DNA from: an uncultured Aquabacterium sp.
Lineage (GTDB): Bacteria > Pseudomonadota > Gammaproteobacteria > Burkholderiales > Burkholderiaceae_C
DNA: 64,000 nt
NCBI RefSeq assembly: GCF_913773725.1
Contig: NZ_CAJYGK010000053.1
Location: forward strand, 62,001-126,000
Direction of reading: 5' to 3'
The notes beneath the pieces are model-generated. The model was not told the origin of the DNA. It worked only from the letters and a program-made list of their open reading frames with translations, and searched no databases. This document shows, one piece after another, positions 47,351-55,987 of this stretch. The first letter of the stretch is position 1; each line of letters opens with the position of its first letter. The position numbers and the translations under genes were made by a program.

Positions 47351-47565
47351 TCGGCGGCAGGCGCGCTGGGAGGCCGCTGCCGGCGGGCGCCGCGCCCGAG
47401 CAGTGACCGCGGCAGCAACAGCGCTGCCGACAGGCTCAATACCGCGGCCATGGGCAGGTGCCCGGTGAAGCCGGCCCAGATGGCGGCCATCAGGCCCAGG
47501 GCACAGGCCACGGTGGCCATGACGCGCGAGCGTCGCCACGCGGAAGGGGCATGCACAGTTTCCAC
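47311..47565 (-). CDS. Small two-TM membrane protein, unknown
   Basis: An 84-residue protein from a GTG at 47565, chosen because AGGAGG stands six bases upstream; no ATG gives a comparable site. Two adjacent hydrophobic stretches (VMATVACALGLMAAIWAGF and PMAAVLSLSAALLLP) are followed by a basic, Pro-rich tail. No family recognised. Its 3' end overlaps the sirtuin gene by 40 bases on the opposite strand. The good ribosome-binding site and membrane pattern support a real gene. Confidence 0.55.
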   Translation of the reverse strand: METVHAPSAWRRSRVMATVACALGLMAAIWAGFTGHLPMAAVLSLSAALLLPRSLLGRGARRQRPPSAPAADQSASKPDWRRVA

Positions 47566-47700
47566 GGCGCCTCCTGAGGGGGATGGCGTGGCCGCTGAGG
47601 GCAGCAAATCGTGAGGGATGCCACGCGAAACGCCATTGAATGCCGATCAGGAGCCGGGCACAAGACCGGGGAACCCCGCGGTACCCGGGCGTGTTGCGGC

Positions 47701-48876
47701 TCAGAGGGCCAGGCGGCTGGCGTAACCCGTCATCTCCAGATACCCGCTGCCCACCGCCTGCCCGGTGGCGTCGCGCAGCACGCTCAGCCCTTCCCAGTAG
47801 ACGCTGCCGGTGCTGCCCCGGCTGTCGAGCTCCTGGTTGTCCAGTTCGGCCTGCACGGTGTAGCGACGCCCTTGCGGCAGTGTGAGGGTCCAGCTGACGG
47901 GATAGGCGGCCCCGGTGGCCGGGCTGCGCCACACGCGGCCCGGCGCGAACTGCACCTCGCCATGGGTGAAGGCCCGCGCGGGCTGGCCCGGTGCCCGCCA
48001 GCTGCCGCCCGTCCACAGCGTGCTGCCATCGGCACGCCGCAGACGGAAGGCCGTCAGGGCGCTGCCGTCGGCCAGGTTCATGCCGATCCAGTCCCACCCC
48101 ACGGCATCGGGGTGCATCACGGTCTCGCTCCATTCGTGGTCCATCCATGCCAGGCCCGTGACAGCCACGGCCTCGCGCGGTGGGCTGCTCTGGCCGGTGG
48201 GCCGCTTGAGCGTCAGGTGCCCGGTCGCCCGCAGTTGGGGGTGCGAGTAGTAGTGGCTGGCCTGGGTCACGTCAGGCCCCTTGCGGGAAAAGCCGGCCTG
48301 GCCCTGCAGCAGCACGGGCTGGGTCTGTGTGAAGCGCAGGTCGAGCACGAAATCGCCGGCCTCGATGTGACCGAGGTAGCGGCTCTGCTCGGGCGGGCCT
48401 TCGCGCCGCAGGGTCCAGTTGCGCAGGCGCACGGCGGTGTCCCGCGTGCTGGCCTCCGCCAGGCCGAAGCCGGCGCGGGCCAGGCGCTGGTCGTGCAGCA
48501 GGCGCCGGCCAGCCAGGTCGGTGACCGCAGCATGGGCGAACAGCAGCTGGTGTGGCGCAAAGGCGCTCGGGTTGCCGGGGGCCACGTCGGTGCGTGAGCG
48601 GAAGAAGGTGATCTGAAAACCGAAGCGCCGCGGGGCCTCGCCCTCGGTCTGCAGCGAGCCGGTCAGGTACCACCATTCGGTGCGGCTGCCCGGGTGGGCG
48701 CCGAAGTCGCGCGGAAAGCGCAGCGCGCGGCCGGGCTTCGGGATGTCTTCCGGCGAGCGGCCGTCGGCCGGCACGGCTGCGCTTTCCTGCGCGGCCAGGG
48801 TTCGGCTCGGCAACAGGCTCCATCCTGCAGACAGGCTCATGATGTGAGCCAGATGCATGCGGCGTGACACGCCCAT
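47701..48876 (-). CDS. AttH/CrtC-type lipocalin-like exported protein
   Basis: A 391-residue protein with a signal peptide (about 1-29, ending LAA). The body is the two-domain lipocalin-like fold shared by AttH and carotenoid 1,2-hydratase: GSRTEWWYLTGSLQTEG near residue 65, FGFQITFFRSR, SHYYSHPQLRATGHL, LAWMDHEWSE and GWDWIGMNLADGSAL. It is predicted to bind or modify a hydrophobic ligand in the envelope. The ATG 48876 overlaps the stop of the permease gene, so it is third in an ABC-transporter operon, an arrangement known from att-type loci. The cargo is unknown. Confidence 0.83.
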   Translation of the reverse strand: MGVSRRMHLAHIMSLSAGWSLLPSRTLAAQESAAVPADGRSPEDIPKPGRALRFPRDFGAHPGSRTEWWYLTGSLQTEGEAPRRFGFQITFFRSRTDVAPGNPSAFAPHQLLFAHAAVTDLAGRRLLHDQRLARAGFGLAEASTRDTAVRLRNWTLRREGPPEQSRYLGHIEAGDFVLDLRFTQTQPVLLQGQAGFSRKGPDVTQASHYYSHPQLRATGHLTLKRPTGQSSPPREAVAVTGLAWMDHEWSETVMHPDAVGWDWIGMNLADGSALTAFRLRRADGSTLWTGGSWRAPGQPARAFTHGEVQFAPGRVWRSPATGAAYPVSWTLTLPQGRRYTVQAELDNQELDSRGSTGSVYWEGLSVLRDATGQAVGSGYLEMTGYASRLAL

Positions 48877-51470
48877 CACCAGTCCTCCTTCACCGCCATC
48901 ACGGCGTCATGGCCTGCGGCGGCGCGCCCGGCCAGCCAGGCGGTCAGCGTGCCGGCGGCCACCACGCTGGCACACAGGGCGGCCAGGCGCCAGCCGGGCA
49001 GCATCAGGTCCATGGTCCAGTGAAAGCTTTGCGGGTTGACCACGTGCACCAGCACCACGCTCACCGCCACCCCCAGCCCGAGGCCCAGCAGCGCCCCCAC
49101 GCCCGTCAGCGCCGCGCCTTCGCCCGCCACGGTGGCCAGGATCTGCCGCCGGGTGAAGCCCAGGTGGCCCAGCAGGCCGAACTCCTTGCGCCGAGCCAGC
49201 ACCTGCGCCGAGAAGCTGGCCGCCGTGCCGAACAGGCCGATGCCGATGGCCACCGCCTGCAGCCAGTAGGTCACGGCAAAGCTGCGGTCGAAGATGCGCA
49301 GCGTGACCTCCCGGATCTGCCGGGGTTCGGCGAACTCGAGCAGCGCGCCGTCCAGTCCTTGCTGGCTGGCCAGCGCCCGGATGCGGGTCTGCAGCACGTC
49401 GGTGCGGGCCTCCGGAGTCAGCCACAGCGCCAGGTCGTTGAGCGCGCGGTCATCGGTCAGGCGCTGGTAGTCGGACTCGGTCAGCACCACGGCGCCCTGC
49501 TGACGGGCATAGTCGCGCCACACGCCGAGCACGCGCGTGGCCACAGGCGGCTGGCCTGCGCGCAGGGGCAACAGCAGGCGGGTGCCCGGGCGGGCGCCGT
49601 ACAGGTCGACCATGGCCTCGCTCACCCAGGCCCCCACTTCGCCCGGTTGCAGCGCGCGGGTCGGCCACGCCTGCCCCACCAGCGGCAGGTCGCGTGCCGG
49701 ATCCGCCAACGGGCGCGCGATCAGGGCAATCGCTGGCTGGGCCGGGTCGAGCCGGAGGTCGACCACGCGCACGCCCTCGGCCCGGCGCACCCCCGGCAGC
49801 GCGCGGATGCCGTCCAGCAGCGCGGGGCCGAGGTTCAGGGTGTCGGTATGGTCGCTGCTGGTGGCCGTGCGCGCATACAGGTCGGCCGGCAGCACCACAT
49901 CCAGCCATTGGGTGACCGACTCGCGGAAGCTGGCCACCATCACCGTGAGCGCCACCGACAGGCTGAGGCTGGCCACGACCCCAGCGATGGCGACCGTGGC
50001 GGTGTGGCGCATGCGCCGGGCCCGTTCCATGGCCAGCAACGCGGCCGGGTGGCGGGGGGCCGGCAAGGTGCCCAGCATGGCGCCGACGGCGGCCGGCACG
50101 CAGGCGATGCCGCCCATCAGGATGGCCGCCACGGCCAGGTAGGCCCACAGCGGCACCCCACCGACCGGCGGCAGCAGGGCCATTCCGGTGCCGGCGATCA
50201 GCAGGCCGGGCCCGATCCACGCGGACCGTCCGGCCCCGCCCAGTTCGCCCAACCCTTTGAGCGCCTGGGCCGGTGCCAGCCGCTGTGCGGCGCGGGCCGG
50301 CAGCCAGCCACCGGCGAGCGCGGCGACGATGCCCAGACCCCCATACAGCGCCGCCGCACCGGGAGACCATTGGAGGGTGGGCGCGATGCCAGGGAAGTAG
50401 CCGCCGCCCAGGTCGCCTGCCAGCAGCCGCAGCGCCGCGGCCGCCAGTCCCGTGCCCAGGGCCAGCCCCAGCGCCGATCCCACCACGCCGATCAGCGCCG
50501 ATTCGGCCAGCACCAGCTGCAGCCGCTCACGCGCGCCGAGGCCCAGCACGCCCAGCAGGGCGAACTGCTGCTGGCGTTTGGCCACCGACAGCGACAGGAT
50601 GGAGAACACGAGAAAGGCCCCGGTGAACAGCGCAACCAGGGCCAGCACGGTGAGGTTGATGCGGTAGGCGCTCGACACGTTGGACACCCGCTCGCCGGCG
50701 TCCTCGCTGGCATCGGCGCTCACGCCGGGCGGCAGGTCCAGTGCCGTCCGCACGTCGGCGGGACGGGCGCCGTCCACCAGCTTGAGGTCCAGCCGCTGCA
50801 GGCGACCGAACTGGGCGAAAACCTGCTGTGCTCCGGCGATGTCCATCACCCCGAGTGCGGCGCCGCCTGCGCTGACCGTGCCGACCACCCGCAGGCGCTG
50901 CCAGCGCAGGCCGGCCTGGACCTCAATGACGTCACCGGCCTGCACGCCCAGGGTGCGCCGGGCGGCGGCGTTCAATGACACCGCGTCCGGCTGCAGCAGC
51001 GTGAAGCGTCCGTCGTCGGCACCCGCTTCCTTGGCCGGCACCTCGGTTTGTGGCGCCTGTCGGGGCATCAGCGATGGGGCCAGCGGGGCCGCAACCAGGG
51101 TGTCAAGCCCGAGGATCTGCAAGCTCACGGCCTGAGCCGGATTCTGGCCCGGCCGGCGCGCGCGGGTGCGCACCTCCACCACCGGGCTGGCCAGCGCCAC
51201 CTGGGGGTGGGCCGCGACCCTGGCATACAAGGCCTCGGCAAAGCCGCCGCTGGCGGCCCGCAGTGTCAGATCGGCCTGGCCGTTGACGCTGCGCACGGCC
51301 GCGCTGAACTCGCTGAGCGCCGAGCTGTTGATCAGCTGCACCGAAAAAGCCAGGGCCACGCCCAAGGTCACGGCCAGCACCGCGGTGGCGTGCCGCAGCC
51401 CGTGGTGTCGCAGTTCGGGCCAGGAAAAGGCGCGCAGCAGGCGGCCCAGCGGAGAGGGGGCGGCCATCAT
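48876..51470 (-). CDS. ABC transporter permease, FtsX/MacB type
   Basis: An 864-residue inner-membrane protein with the FtsX double-unit plan: an N-terminal helix (RHATAVLAVTLGVALAFSVQ), a large periplasmic domain (about 45-265), a block of membrane helices (VLALVALFTGAFLVFSIL and others), then a second half with another N-terminal helix (ATVAIAGVVASLSLSVALTV), periplasmic domain and closing helices. Such permeases with a LolD-like ATPase extract lipoproteins or lipids from the inner membrane rather than import solutes. ATG 51470 overlaps the ATPase stop (ATGA), and its stop overlaps the AttH-like gene start. Confidence 0.87.
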   Translation of the reverse strand: MMAAPSPLGRLLRAFSWPELRHHGLRHATAVLAVTLGVALAFSVQLINSSALSEFSAAVRSVNGQADLTLRAASGGFAEALYARVAAHPQVALASPVVEVRTRARRPGQNPAQAVSLQILGLDTLVAAPLAPSLMPRQAPQTEVPAKEAGADDGRFTLLQPDAVSLNAAARRTLGVQAGDVIEVQAGLRWQRLRVVGTVSAGGAALGVMDIAGAQQVFAQFGRLQRLDLKLVDGARPADVRTALDLPPGVSADASEDAGERVSNVSSAYRINLTVLALVALFTGAFLVFSILSLSVAKRQQQFALLGVLGLGARERLQLVLAESALIGVVGSALGLALGTGLAAAALRLLAGDLGGGYFPGIAPTLQWSPGAAALYGGLGIVAALAGGWLPARAAQRLAPAQALKGLGELGGAGRSAWIGPGLLIAGTGMALLPPVGGVPLWAYLAVAAILMGGIACVPAAVGAMLGTLPAPRHPAALLAMERARRMRHTATVAIAGVVASLSLSVALTVMVASFRESVTQWLDVVLPADLYARTATSSDHTDTLNLGPALLDGIRALPGVRRAEGVRVVDLRLDPAQPAIALIARPLADPARDLPLVGQAWPTRALQPGEVGAWVSEAMVDLYGARPGTRLLLPLRAGQPPVATRVLGVWRDYARQQGAVVLTESDYQRLTDDRALNDLALWLTPEARTDVLQTRIRALASQQGLDGALLEFAEPRQIREVTLRIFDRSFAVTYWLQAVAIGIGLFGTAASFSAQVLARRKEFGLLGHLGFTRRQILATVAGEGAALTGVGALLGLGLGVAVSVVLVHVVNPQSFHWTMDLMLPGWRLAALCASVVAAGTLTAWLAGRAAAGHDAVMAVKEDW

Positions 51471-52138
51471 GCCGACCCGCGCAGTTCGATCAGGCCCGTG
51501 GGCGTCAGTCGCAGCACCCGGTCCGCACGGGCCGCGGCGGCCTCGGAGTGGGTGACCATCACGCAGGCTGCGCCGTGTTGCCGGGTCTGGGCCACCAGCA
51601 CGCCCATGACCTGTTCGGCGGTGCGCGGGTCGAGGTTGCCGGTGGGCTCGTCCGCCAGGATGAGGGCCGGACGGTGCACCAGGGCCCGCGCGATCGCCAC
51701 GCGCTGCAACTGCCCGCCCGAAAGTTGCTGCGGCAGCCGGGCGCCCAGGCCGGCCAGCCCGACATCATCCAGCGCCTGTGCCACCCGGGCATCGTCCTGC
51801 TGGCCCAGCAGCATCAAGGGCAGGGCGACGTTCTGCGCCACATCGAGGTGGGGCAGCACATGGAAGGCCTGGAAGACGAAGCCCAGGTGCTGGCGGCGGA
51901 ACAGGGCCTGGGCGGCCTCGTCGAGCGTGGTGATGGGCGTGCCCAGCACGGTGATCGTGCCTTCCGAGACGGTGTCGAGCCCCGCCAGAGCGTTCAGCAG
52001 CGTCGATTTGCCGACGCCGGATTCGCCCACGATGGCGACGAACTGGCCCGGCGCGACCTGCAGGTCGACCTGGGAGAAAACAGGGTCGGGGCCATAGCGT
52101 TTGGCCAGCTGGCGGACGTCGAGCATGGGCGTGAGCAT
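51467..52138 (-). CDS. ABC transporter ATP-binding protein, LolD/MacB type
   Basis: A 223-residue ATPase: Walker A GESGVGKST, Q-loop in GFVFQAFHVLPHLDVAQN, signature LSGGQLQRVAIARAL, Walker B LILADEPTGNLD and switch His in MVTHSE. The LPHLDVAQNV pattern and size are those of LolD/MacB/FtsE-type ATPases that drive FtsX-like permeases. It is first in the operon with the permease and AttH-like gene. The start is ATG 52138 or 52126; the second directly precedes the conserved LDVRQLAKRYG. Confidence 0.9.
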   Translation of the reverse strand: MLTPMLDVRQLAKRYGPDPVFSQVDLQVAPGQFVAIVGESGVGKSTLLNALAGLDTVSEGTITVLGTPITTLDEAAQALFRRQHLGFVFQAFHVLPHLDVAQNVALPLMLLGQQDDARVAQALDDVGLAGLGARLPQQLSGGQLQRVAIARALVHRPALILADEPTGNLDPRTAEQVMGVLVAQTRQHGAACVMVTHSEAAAARADRVLRLTPTGLIELRGSA

Positions 52139-52228
52139 ATCGGCCTCTGCAACCGGGGCCCGGCAAGGGGTGGGGACAAGACCGCGACGCCAGCGCGTGC
52201 TTGGCGCTCTGCCCTACAGTGTCGGCCC

Positions 52229-52474
52229 ATGTCGTCCTCGCCCCCTCCTTCCGCCCCCACGGCTGTGCCCAGCCCTTGTCGCAGCCAGTGCAAGCTGGAC
52301 GAAGACAAGGTGTGCATCGGGTGCGGGCGCACCATCGACGACATCCGGGCGTGGCGTGACATGCCCGATGCCGAGCGGCTGGCCTGCGTGGCCCGGGCCG
52401 AGGCCCGCCGCCTGGCCGCTTCCGAGACCGCCTCGGCCTCGGACTCAGTGCGCGCCGCGGTTGAGCGTCTCTGA
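52229..52474 (+). CDS. DUF1289 family small protein
   Basis: An 81-residue protein with the DUF1289 signature: SPCRSQCKLDEDKVCIGCGRTIDDIRAW, four cysteines that probably bind a metal or Fe-S cluster, followed by a short helix (MPDAERLACVARAEAR). Function unknown; the family is widespread in Proteobacteria. It diverges from the ABC operon (91 bases apart), and its last 30 bases overlap the 3' end of the EutR-type gene on the other strand. Confidence 0.85.
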   Translation: MSSSPPPSAPTAVPSPCRSQCKLDEDKVCIGCGRTIDDIRAWRDMPDAERLACVARAEARRLAASETASASDSVRAAVERL

Positions 52475-53474
52475 GGGGCTCTCGCCGAACAGCTTGCGGT
52501 AGTCCAGCGCAAACTGGCTCAGGTGCCAGAAGCCCCAGCGGGCGGCCACGTCCTGCACGCCCTGGCCTTGAAGGGCGGCCTCGCGCAGGTGGCGGCGTGC
52601 GCCATTGAGGCGGATCGCGCGCAGGTACTGGATCGGGCTCAGGCCCATCACCTCTTCAAAGCAGTACTGCAGCGTGCGTCGGCTCACGTGAAGGCGTTCG
52701 CACAGCTCGGGCACGGTCACCGCCTGGTCGGGGTGCGCGAGCACGTAGGCGTGGGCCTGCGTCACGACCTTCTGCCGACGGGCCAGACTGTGCCGCATCG
52801 CGGTGTCGACCTCGCTGGTGTCCAGCAGATCGAGCAGCAGACTCAGCACGGCGCCTTCCATGGCCTGCAGGTCGGCATCGCGGCGGGCCGCGGGCTGTGG
52901 CTCACTCAGTGGCAGCAGCCCGTCGAGTGCATGCATGCAGGCAGGCCTGCCGGGCGTCGTCGCGGGCGCGCAGCACCTCTGCCTGCTGCAGCGCGTGCCA
53001 GTCCAGCCGGCAGCCCTGCTGCGCGGCGGCGTCCATCAGCGCCTGGCGCTGCACGACCACGCCGAACAGGCTGTGGCGGTCCGGGGTGACGAGCTCGAAG
53101 CGCTCTCCACCCGGGCGCACCATCACGTCATGCGTGCCGTGCAGGCGGCCGTTGATGCGGGTGGGCAGGGTGGCGAGCGGGTCGGGCACGCCGAACCAGA
53201 AGGAGTCTGTCCAGACCTCGCACGACTGGCGCAGCGCCTGGCTGGTCTGTTCGCGGAAGACCTGGATGTGGGGCAGCCGCCATTCGGTGAGCCGGCCCAC
53301 AAAGCGCCCCGGGCCCAGTTGATCGTAGTGCTGCTGCCAGGCCGTCAGGTTGTGGGCATGCTCGTCGACATCGTGGGCCCGCACCTCGTGCAGGCCCGCA
53401 TGCGCGGACGCCAGGGCGCCCCACAGTGGGGCGGCCGGGGCCGAAGGGGCGTCGACAGGGCGGGCTGAGGGCAT
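52445..53474 (-). pseudogene. eutR: AraC-family ethanolamine regulator (EutR-type), split by a frameshift
   Basis: Two abutting frames make one AraC-type regulator. The first (from ATG 53474) gives an N-terminal ligand-binding domain of about 180 residues including WTDSFWFGVPDP and DVMVRPGGERFELVTPDRHSLFG. The second (52936 to 52445) gives the linker and DNA-binding domain: VTVPELCERLHVSRRTLQYCFEEVMGLSP and VQDVAARWGFWHLSQFALDYRKLFGESPS, close to EutR. The join is at a TGCA-TGCA-TGCA run; removing one 4-base unit fuses the frames through ACLHALDG into about 341 residues, the usual EutR size. As written it is broken: decayed gene, phase-variable repeat or sequencing error. Its place beside eat-eutBC supports the EutR call. 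Confidence 0.8.
52928..52939 (-). repeat. Tandem TGCA x3 at the eutR frameshift
   Basis: Three TGCA units in a row sit exactly where the two halves of the regulator change frame (offset of one base). A two-unit version keeps the frame open. Preceding TGCC is one mismatch from a fourth unit. Such a short tetranucleotide run can expand or contract by slippage. Confidence 0.8.
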
Positions 53475-53558
53475 GGCGCAGGGCTGAAAACAACGTCAAC
53501 CCTGCTTCAAGCAACTTTCCTACCCGTTTTGCGGTGCCCCCCGACGCCTGTCACCCGA

Positions 53559-54386
53559 TCAGAAGGCCCGGGTCAGGCTGGCCACCCAGCGCGTGCCCAC
53601 CACATTCCGTCCGCGCCCGTTGGAATCGAAGAAGGTCCACAGTGCGGTGTCGCCCTTCTTGGCGTTGCCGGTGTTGTGGCTGGCCGCCAGCGAGAAGGTC
53701 CAGGGGCCTTCCACGCGCGACACACCCACCTTCACGTCGGTGAAGTTGTACGGGCCGAAGTTCTTGACGATCTGGCGGCCGGCATGCAGGTTCAGCGTCC
53801 AGCCGGGGGCGATCTCGGGGTTCCAGTTGGCCTCGACATAGGTCGAGCCGCGCGAGCTCTTGTTGACCCCGCTGTAGGGATCGACCGCGAAGGCGGCCCA
53901 GTGCGAGCTGACCGCGTACCAGACCCCGACGGACGCCGCGCCCTGGCTCACGGCGGCGTGCAGCTCCTGGGTGTCGTAGCTGACGTGCTTGCCATCGGCG
54001 TCGCGCGTGAAGGCACCCGGGAACCAGTAGCTGATGAAGCCCAGCTCCAGGCCCATGCCGGCGCCGATCTCGGTGCGCCAGCCGCCGTACAGGTCGATTT
54101 CGGTGCCCGAGCTGTTGGCGTAGGCGGCATTCGACACGCCCGAGCCGAACAGGCCCGCGAACCAGCCGTTGGTGTGGGTGGCGTCGAAGGTCAGTTGGGC
54201 GGCCGGCTTGCCCTGGGTCTGCGAGACCCCGCGGAACAGGTAGTCGGACACCACGCCGGCGGTGCCGGTCAGGGTCCAGCCAGAGGCCGTGGTGGTCTGG
54301 GCGTGGCCGGCCAGCGGGGCAAGCAGCGCGAGCGAGGCGGCCAGGGCGATCGAAGGCAGGCGGCGCAGCGAGAGGGGCAGGGACAT
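53559..54386 (-). CDS. TorF-family putative porin
   Basis: A 275-residue outer-membrane protein: signal peptide about 1-29 (ending GHA), then the TorF pattern GTAGVVSDYLFRGVSQTQGKPAAQ, GWFAGLFGSGV, LYGGWRTEIG and a C-terminal aromatic Phe (SLTRAF). It is probably a small beta-barrel. ATG 54386 has GGAG nine bases upstream. It is divergent from the ethanolamine permease, sharing a 205-base intergenic region with a long dyad, so it may be co-regulated and serve ethanolamine entry. That role is inference; the family is clear. Confidence 0.82.
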   Translation of the reverse strand: MSLPLSLRRLPSIALAASLALLAPLAGHAQTTTASGWTLTGTAGVVSDYLFRGVSQTQGKPAAQLTFDATHTNGWFAGLFGSGVSNAAYANSSGTEIDLYGGWRTEIGAGMGLELGFISYWFPGAFTRDADGKHVSYDTQELHAAVSQGAASVGVWYAVSSHWAAFAVDPYSGVNKSSRGSTYVEANWNPEIAPGWTLNLHAGRQIVKNFGPYNFTDVKVGVSRVEGPWTFSLAASHNTGNAKKGDTALWTFFDSNGRGRNVVGTRWVASLTRAF

Positions 54387-54449
54387 GCGTGAGGCTCCAG
54401 GGTGGTTGCGAAGACGTTCCCCAGTATTTCGGCAGTCGTGCGCCAAGCC

Positions 54450-54517
54450 TTATCAAGATTTGGCAAACCTGCAGGGGCGCCGGTGCTGCGCGGGGCAGGT
54501 TTGCCAAATTCCGATAA
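54450..54517. promoter_or_regulatory. Long interrupted palindrome between torF-type and eat genes
   Basis: ATTTGGCAAACCTGC at 54458-54472 and GCAGGTTTGCCAAAT at 54495-54509 are a perfect 15-bp inverted repeat around a 22-base GC-rich centre. Three bases outside each arm the symmetry resumes with TTATC (54450-54454) and GATAA (54513-54517). It lies 63 bases from the torF-type start and 74 from the eat start. The most likely role is the operator for the adjacent EutR-type regulator, controlling both directions. The symmetry is seen; the binder is inferred. Confidence 0.75.
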
Positions 54518-54591
54518 CGCGGCGGCCGGGGTGCTTCCTACATTGAGGCTCAGCTCCATCCACCCGGCTGCCCGATCAGCCCGTCGCCGCC

Positions 54592-55983
54592 ATGTCCACC
54601 CCTTCGTCACCCGGTTCGCACACCCTCAAACCCGTGCTGAGCACCCTGCAGCTCTGGGGCATCGCCGTCGGCCTCGTCATCTCGGGCGAGTACTTCGGCT
54701 GGAGCTTCGGCTGGGCCTCGGCCGGCACGCTCGGCTTCATGGTCACGGCGCTGTTCGTGGCCGCGATGTACACCACCTTCATCTTCAGCTTCACCGAACT
54801 GACCACGTCGATCCCGCATGCCGGCGGGCCGTTTGCCTACAGCCGCCGCGCCTTCGGGCCCACCGGGGGCTATCTGGCCGGGGCCGCCACCTTGATCGAG
54901 TTCGTGTTCGCGCCACCGGCCATTGCGCTGGCCATCGGGGCCTACCTCAACGTGCAGTTCCCATCGCTCGACCCCAAGACGGCGGCCCTGGGCGCCTACC
55001 TGATCTTCATGGGGCTCAACATCGTCGGCGTGCAGATTGCCGCCACCTTCGAACTGCTGGTGACGCTGCTGGCCATCTTCGAGCTGCTCGTCTTCATGGG
55101 CGTGGTCTCGCCCGGTTTCTCGGTGGCCAACCTGGTCAAGGGCGGTTGGTCCGGGCAGGACGAATTCAGCCTGGCGGCCATCCCCGGCATCTTCGCTGCC
55201 ATCCCGTTTGCCATCTGGTTCTTCCTGGCGATCGAAGGCGTGGCCATGGCCGCGGAAGAAGCCAAGGACCCGAAGCGCTCCATTCCCGTCGCCTACATCG
55301 CGGGCATCCTGACGCTGGTGGCGCTGGCGATCGGCGTGATGGTGTTTGCCGGCGGTGCCGGCGACTGGACCCAGCTGGCCAACATCAACGACCCGCTGCC
55401 CCAGGCCATGAAGATGATCGTGGGCGAGAACAGTGGCTGGCTGCACATGCTGGTGTGGCTGGGCCTCTTCGGCCTGGTGGCGAGCTTCCACGGCATCATC
55501 CTGGGCTACTCGCGCCAGATCTTCGCGCTGGCCCGTGAAGGCTACCTGCCGGCCTACTTCGCCCAGGTTCATCCGCGCTTCCACACCCCGCATCGCGCCA
55601 TCCTGGCGGGCGGCGTCATCGGCATCGCGGCCATCTACAGCGACGAGCTGATCCAGTTCGGCGGCCAGACGCTGACAGCCAACATCGTCACGATGGCCGT
55701 CTTCGGCGCGATCCTGATGTACATCCTCAGCATGCTGAGCCTGTTCAAGCTGCGCCGCAGCGAGCCGGGCATGGCGCGGCCCTTCCGTGCGCCGATGTAC
55801 CCGGTCTTCCCCGCCATCGCGCTGGTCGGTGCCACCGTCTGCATGGTCGCCATGGTCTATTACAACTTCTTGATCTTCTGCGTGTTCGTCGCCATGCTGG
55901 CCGTGGGCTACGTCTACCACCGTGCCACGGGCCACCAGCGCACGGAGGCACCGACCGCGCCCGCCACCCCTGCCCTGCACTGA
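54592..55983 (+). CDS. eat: Ethanolamine permease
   Basis: A 463-residue APC-superfamily transporter with about twelve membrane segments. The N-terminal LWGIAVGLVISGEYFGWSFGW and ELTTSIPHAGGPFAYSRRAFGP match the Eat ethanolamine transporter, as does AIEGVAMAAEEAKDPKRSIP in the middle. It imports ethanolamine at the inner membrane. It starts the operon eat-eutB-eutC (4 bases to eutB) and faces the dyad at 54450-54517. No microcompartment shell genes follow, as in other minimal eut loci of Proteobacteria. Confidence 0.9.
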   Translation: MSTPSSPGSHTLKPVLSTLQLWGIAVGLVISGEYFGWSFGWASAGTLGFMVTALFVAAMYTTFIFSFTELTTSIPHAGGPFAYSRRAFGPTGGYLAGAATLIEFVFAPPAIALAIGAYLNVQFPSLDPKTAALGAYLIFMGLNIVGVQIAATFELLVTLLAIFELLVFMGVVSPGFSVANLVKGGWSGQDEFSLAAIPGIFAAIPFAIWFFLAIEGVAMAAEEAKDPKRSIPVAYIAGILTLVALAIGVMVFAGGAGDWTQLANINDPLPQAMKMIVGENSGWLHMLVWLGLFGLVASFHGIILGYSRQIFALAREGYLPAYFAQVHPRFHTPHRAILAGGVIGIAAIYSDELIQFGGQTLTANIVTMAVFGAILMYILSMLSLFKLRRSEPGMARPFRAPMYPVFPAIALVGATVCMVAMVYYNFLIFCVFVAMLAVGYVYHRATGHQRTEAPTAPATPALH

Positions 55984-55987
55984 CACG

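Noticed and set aside
48864-50978. 704-codon plus-strand frame opposite the FtsX-type permease
   Set aside because: Gln/His/Arg-rich shadow; the minus-strand permease is a clean membrane protein.
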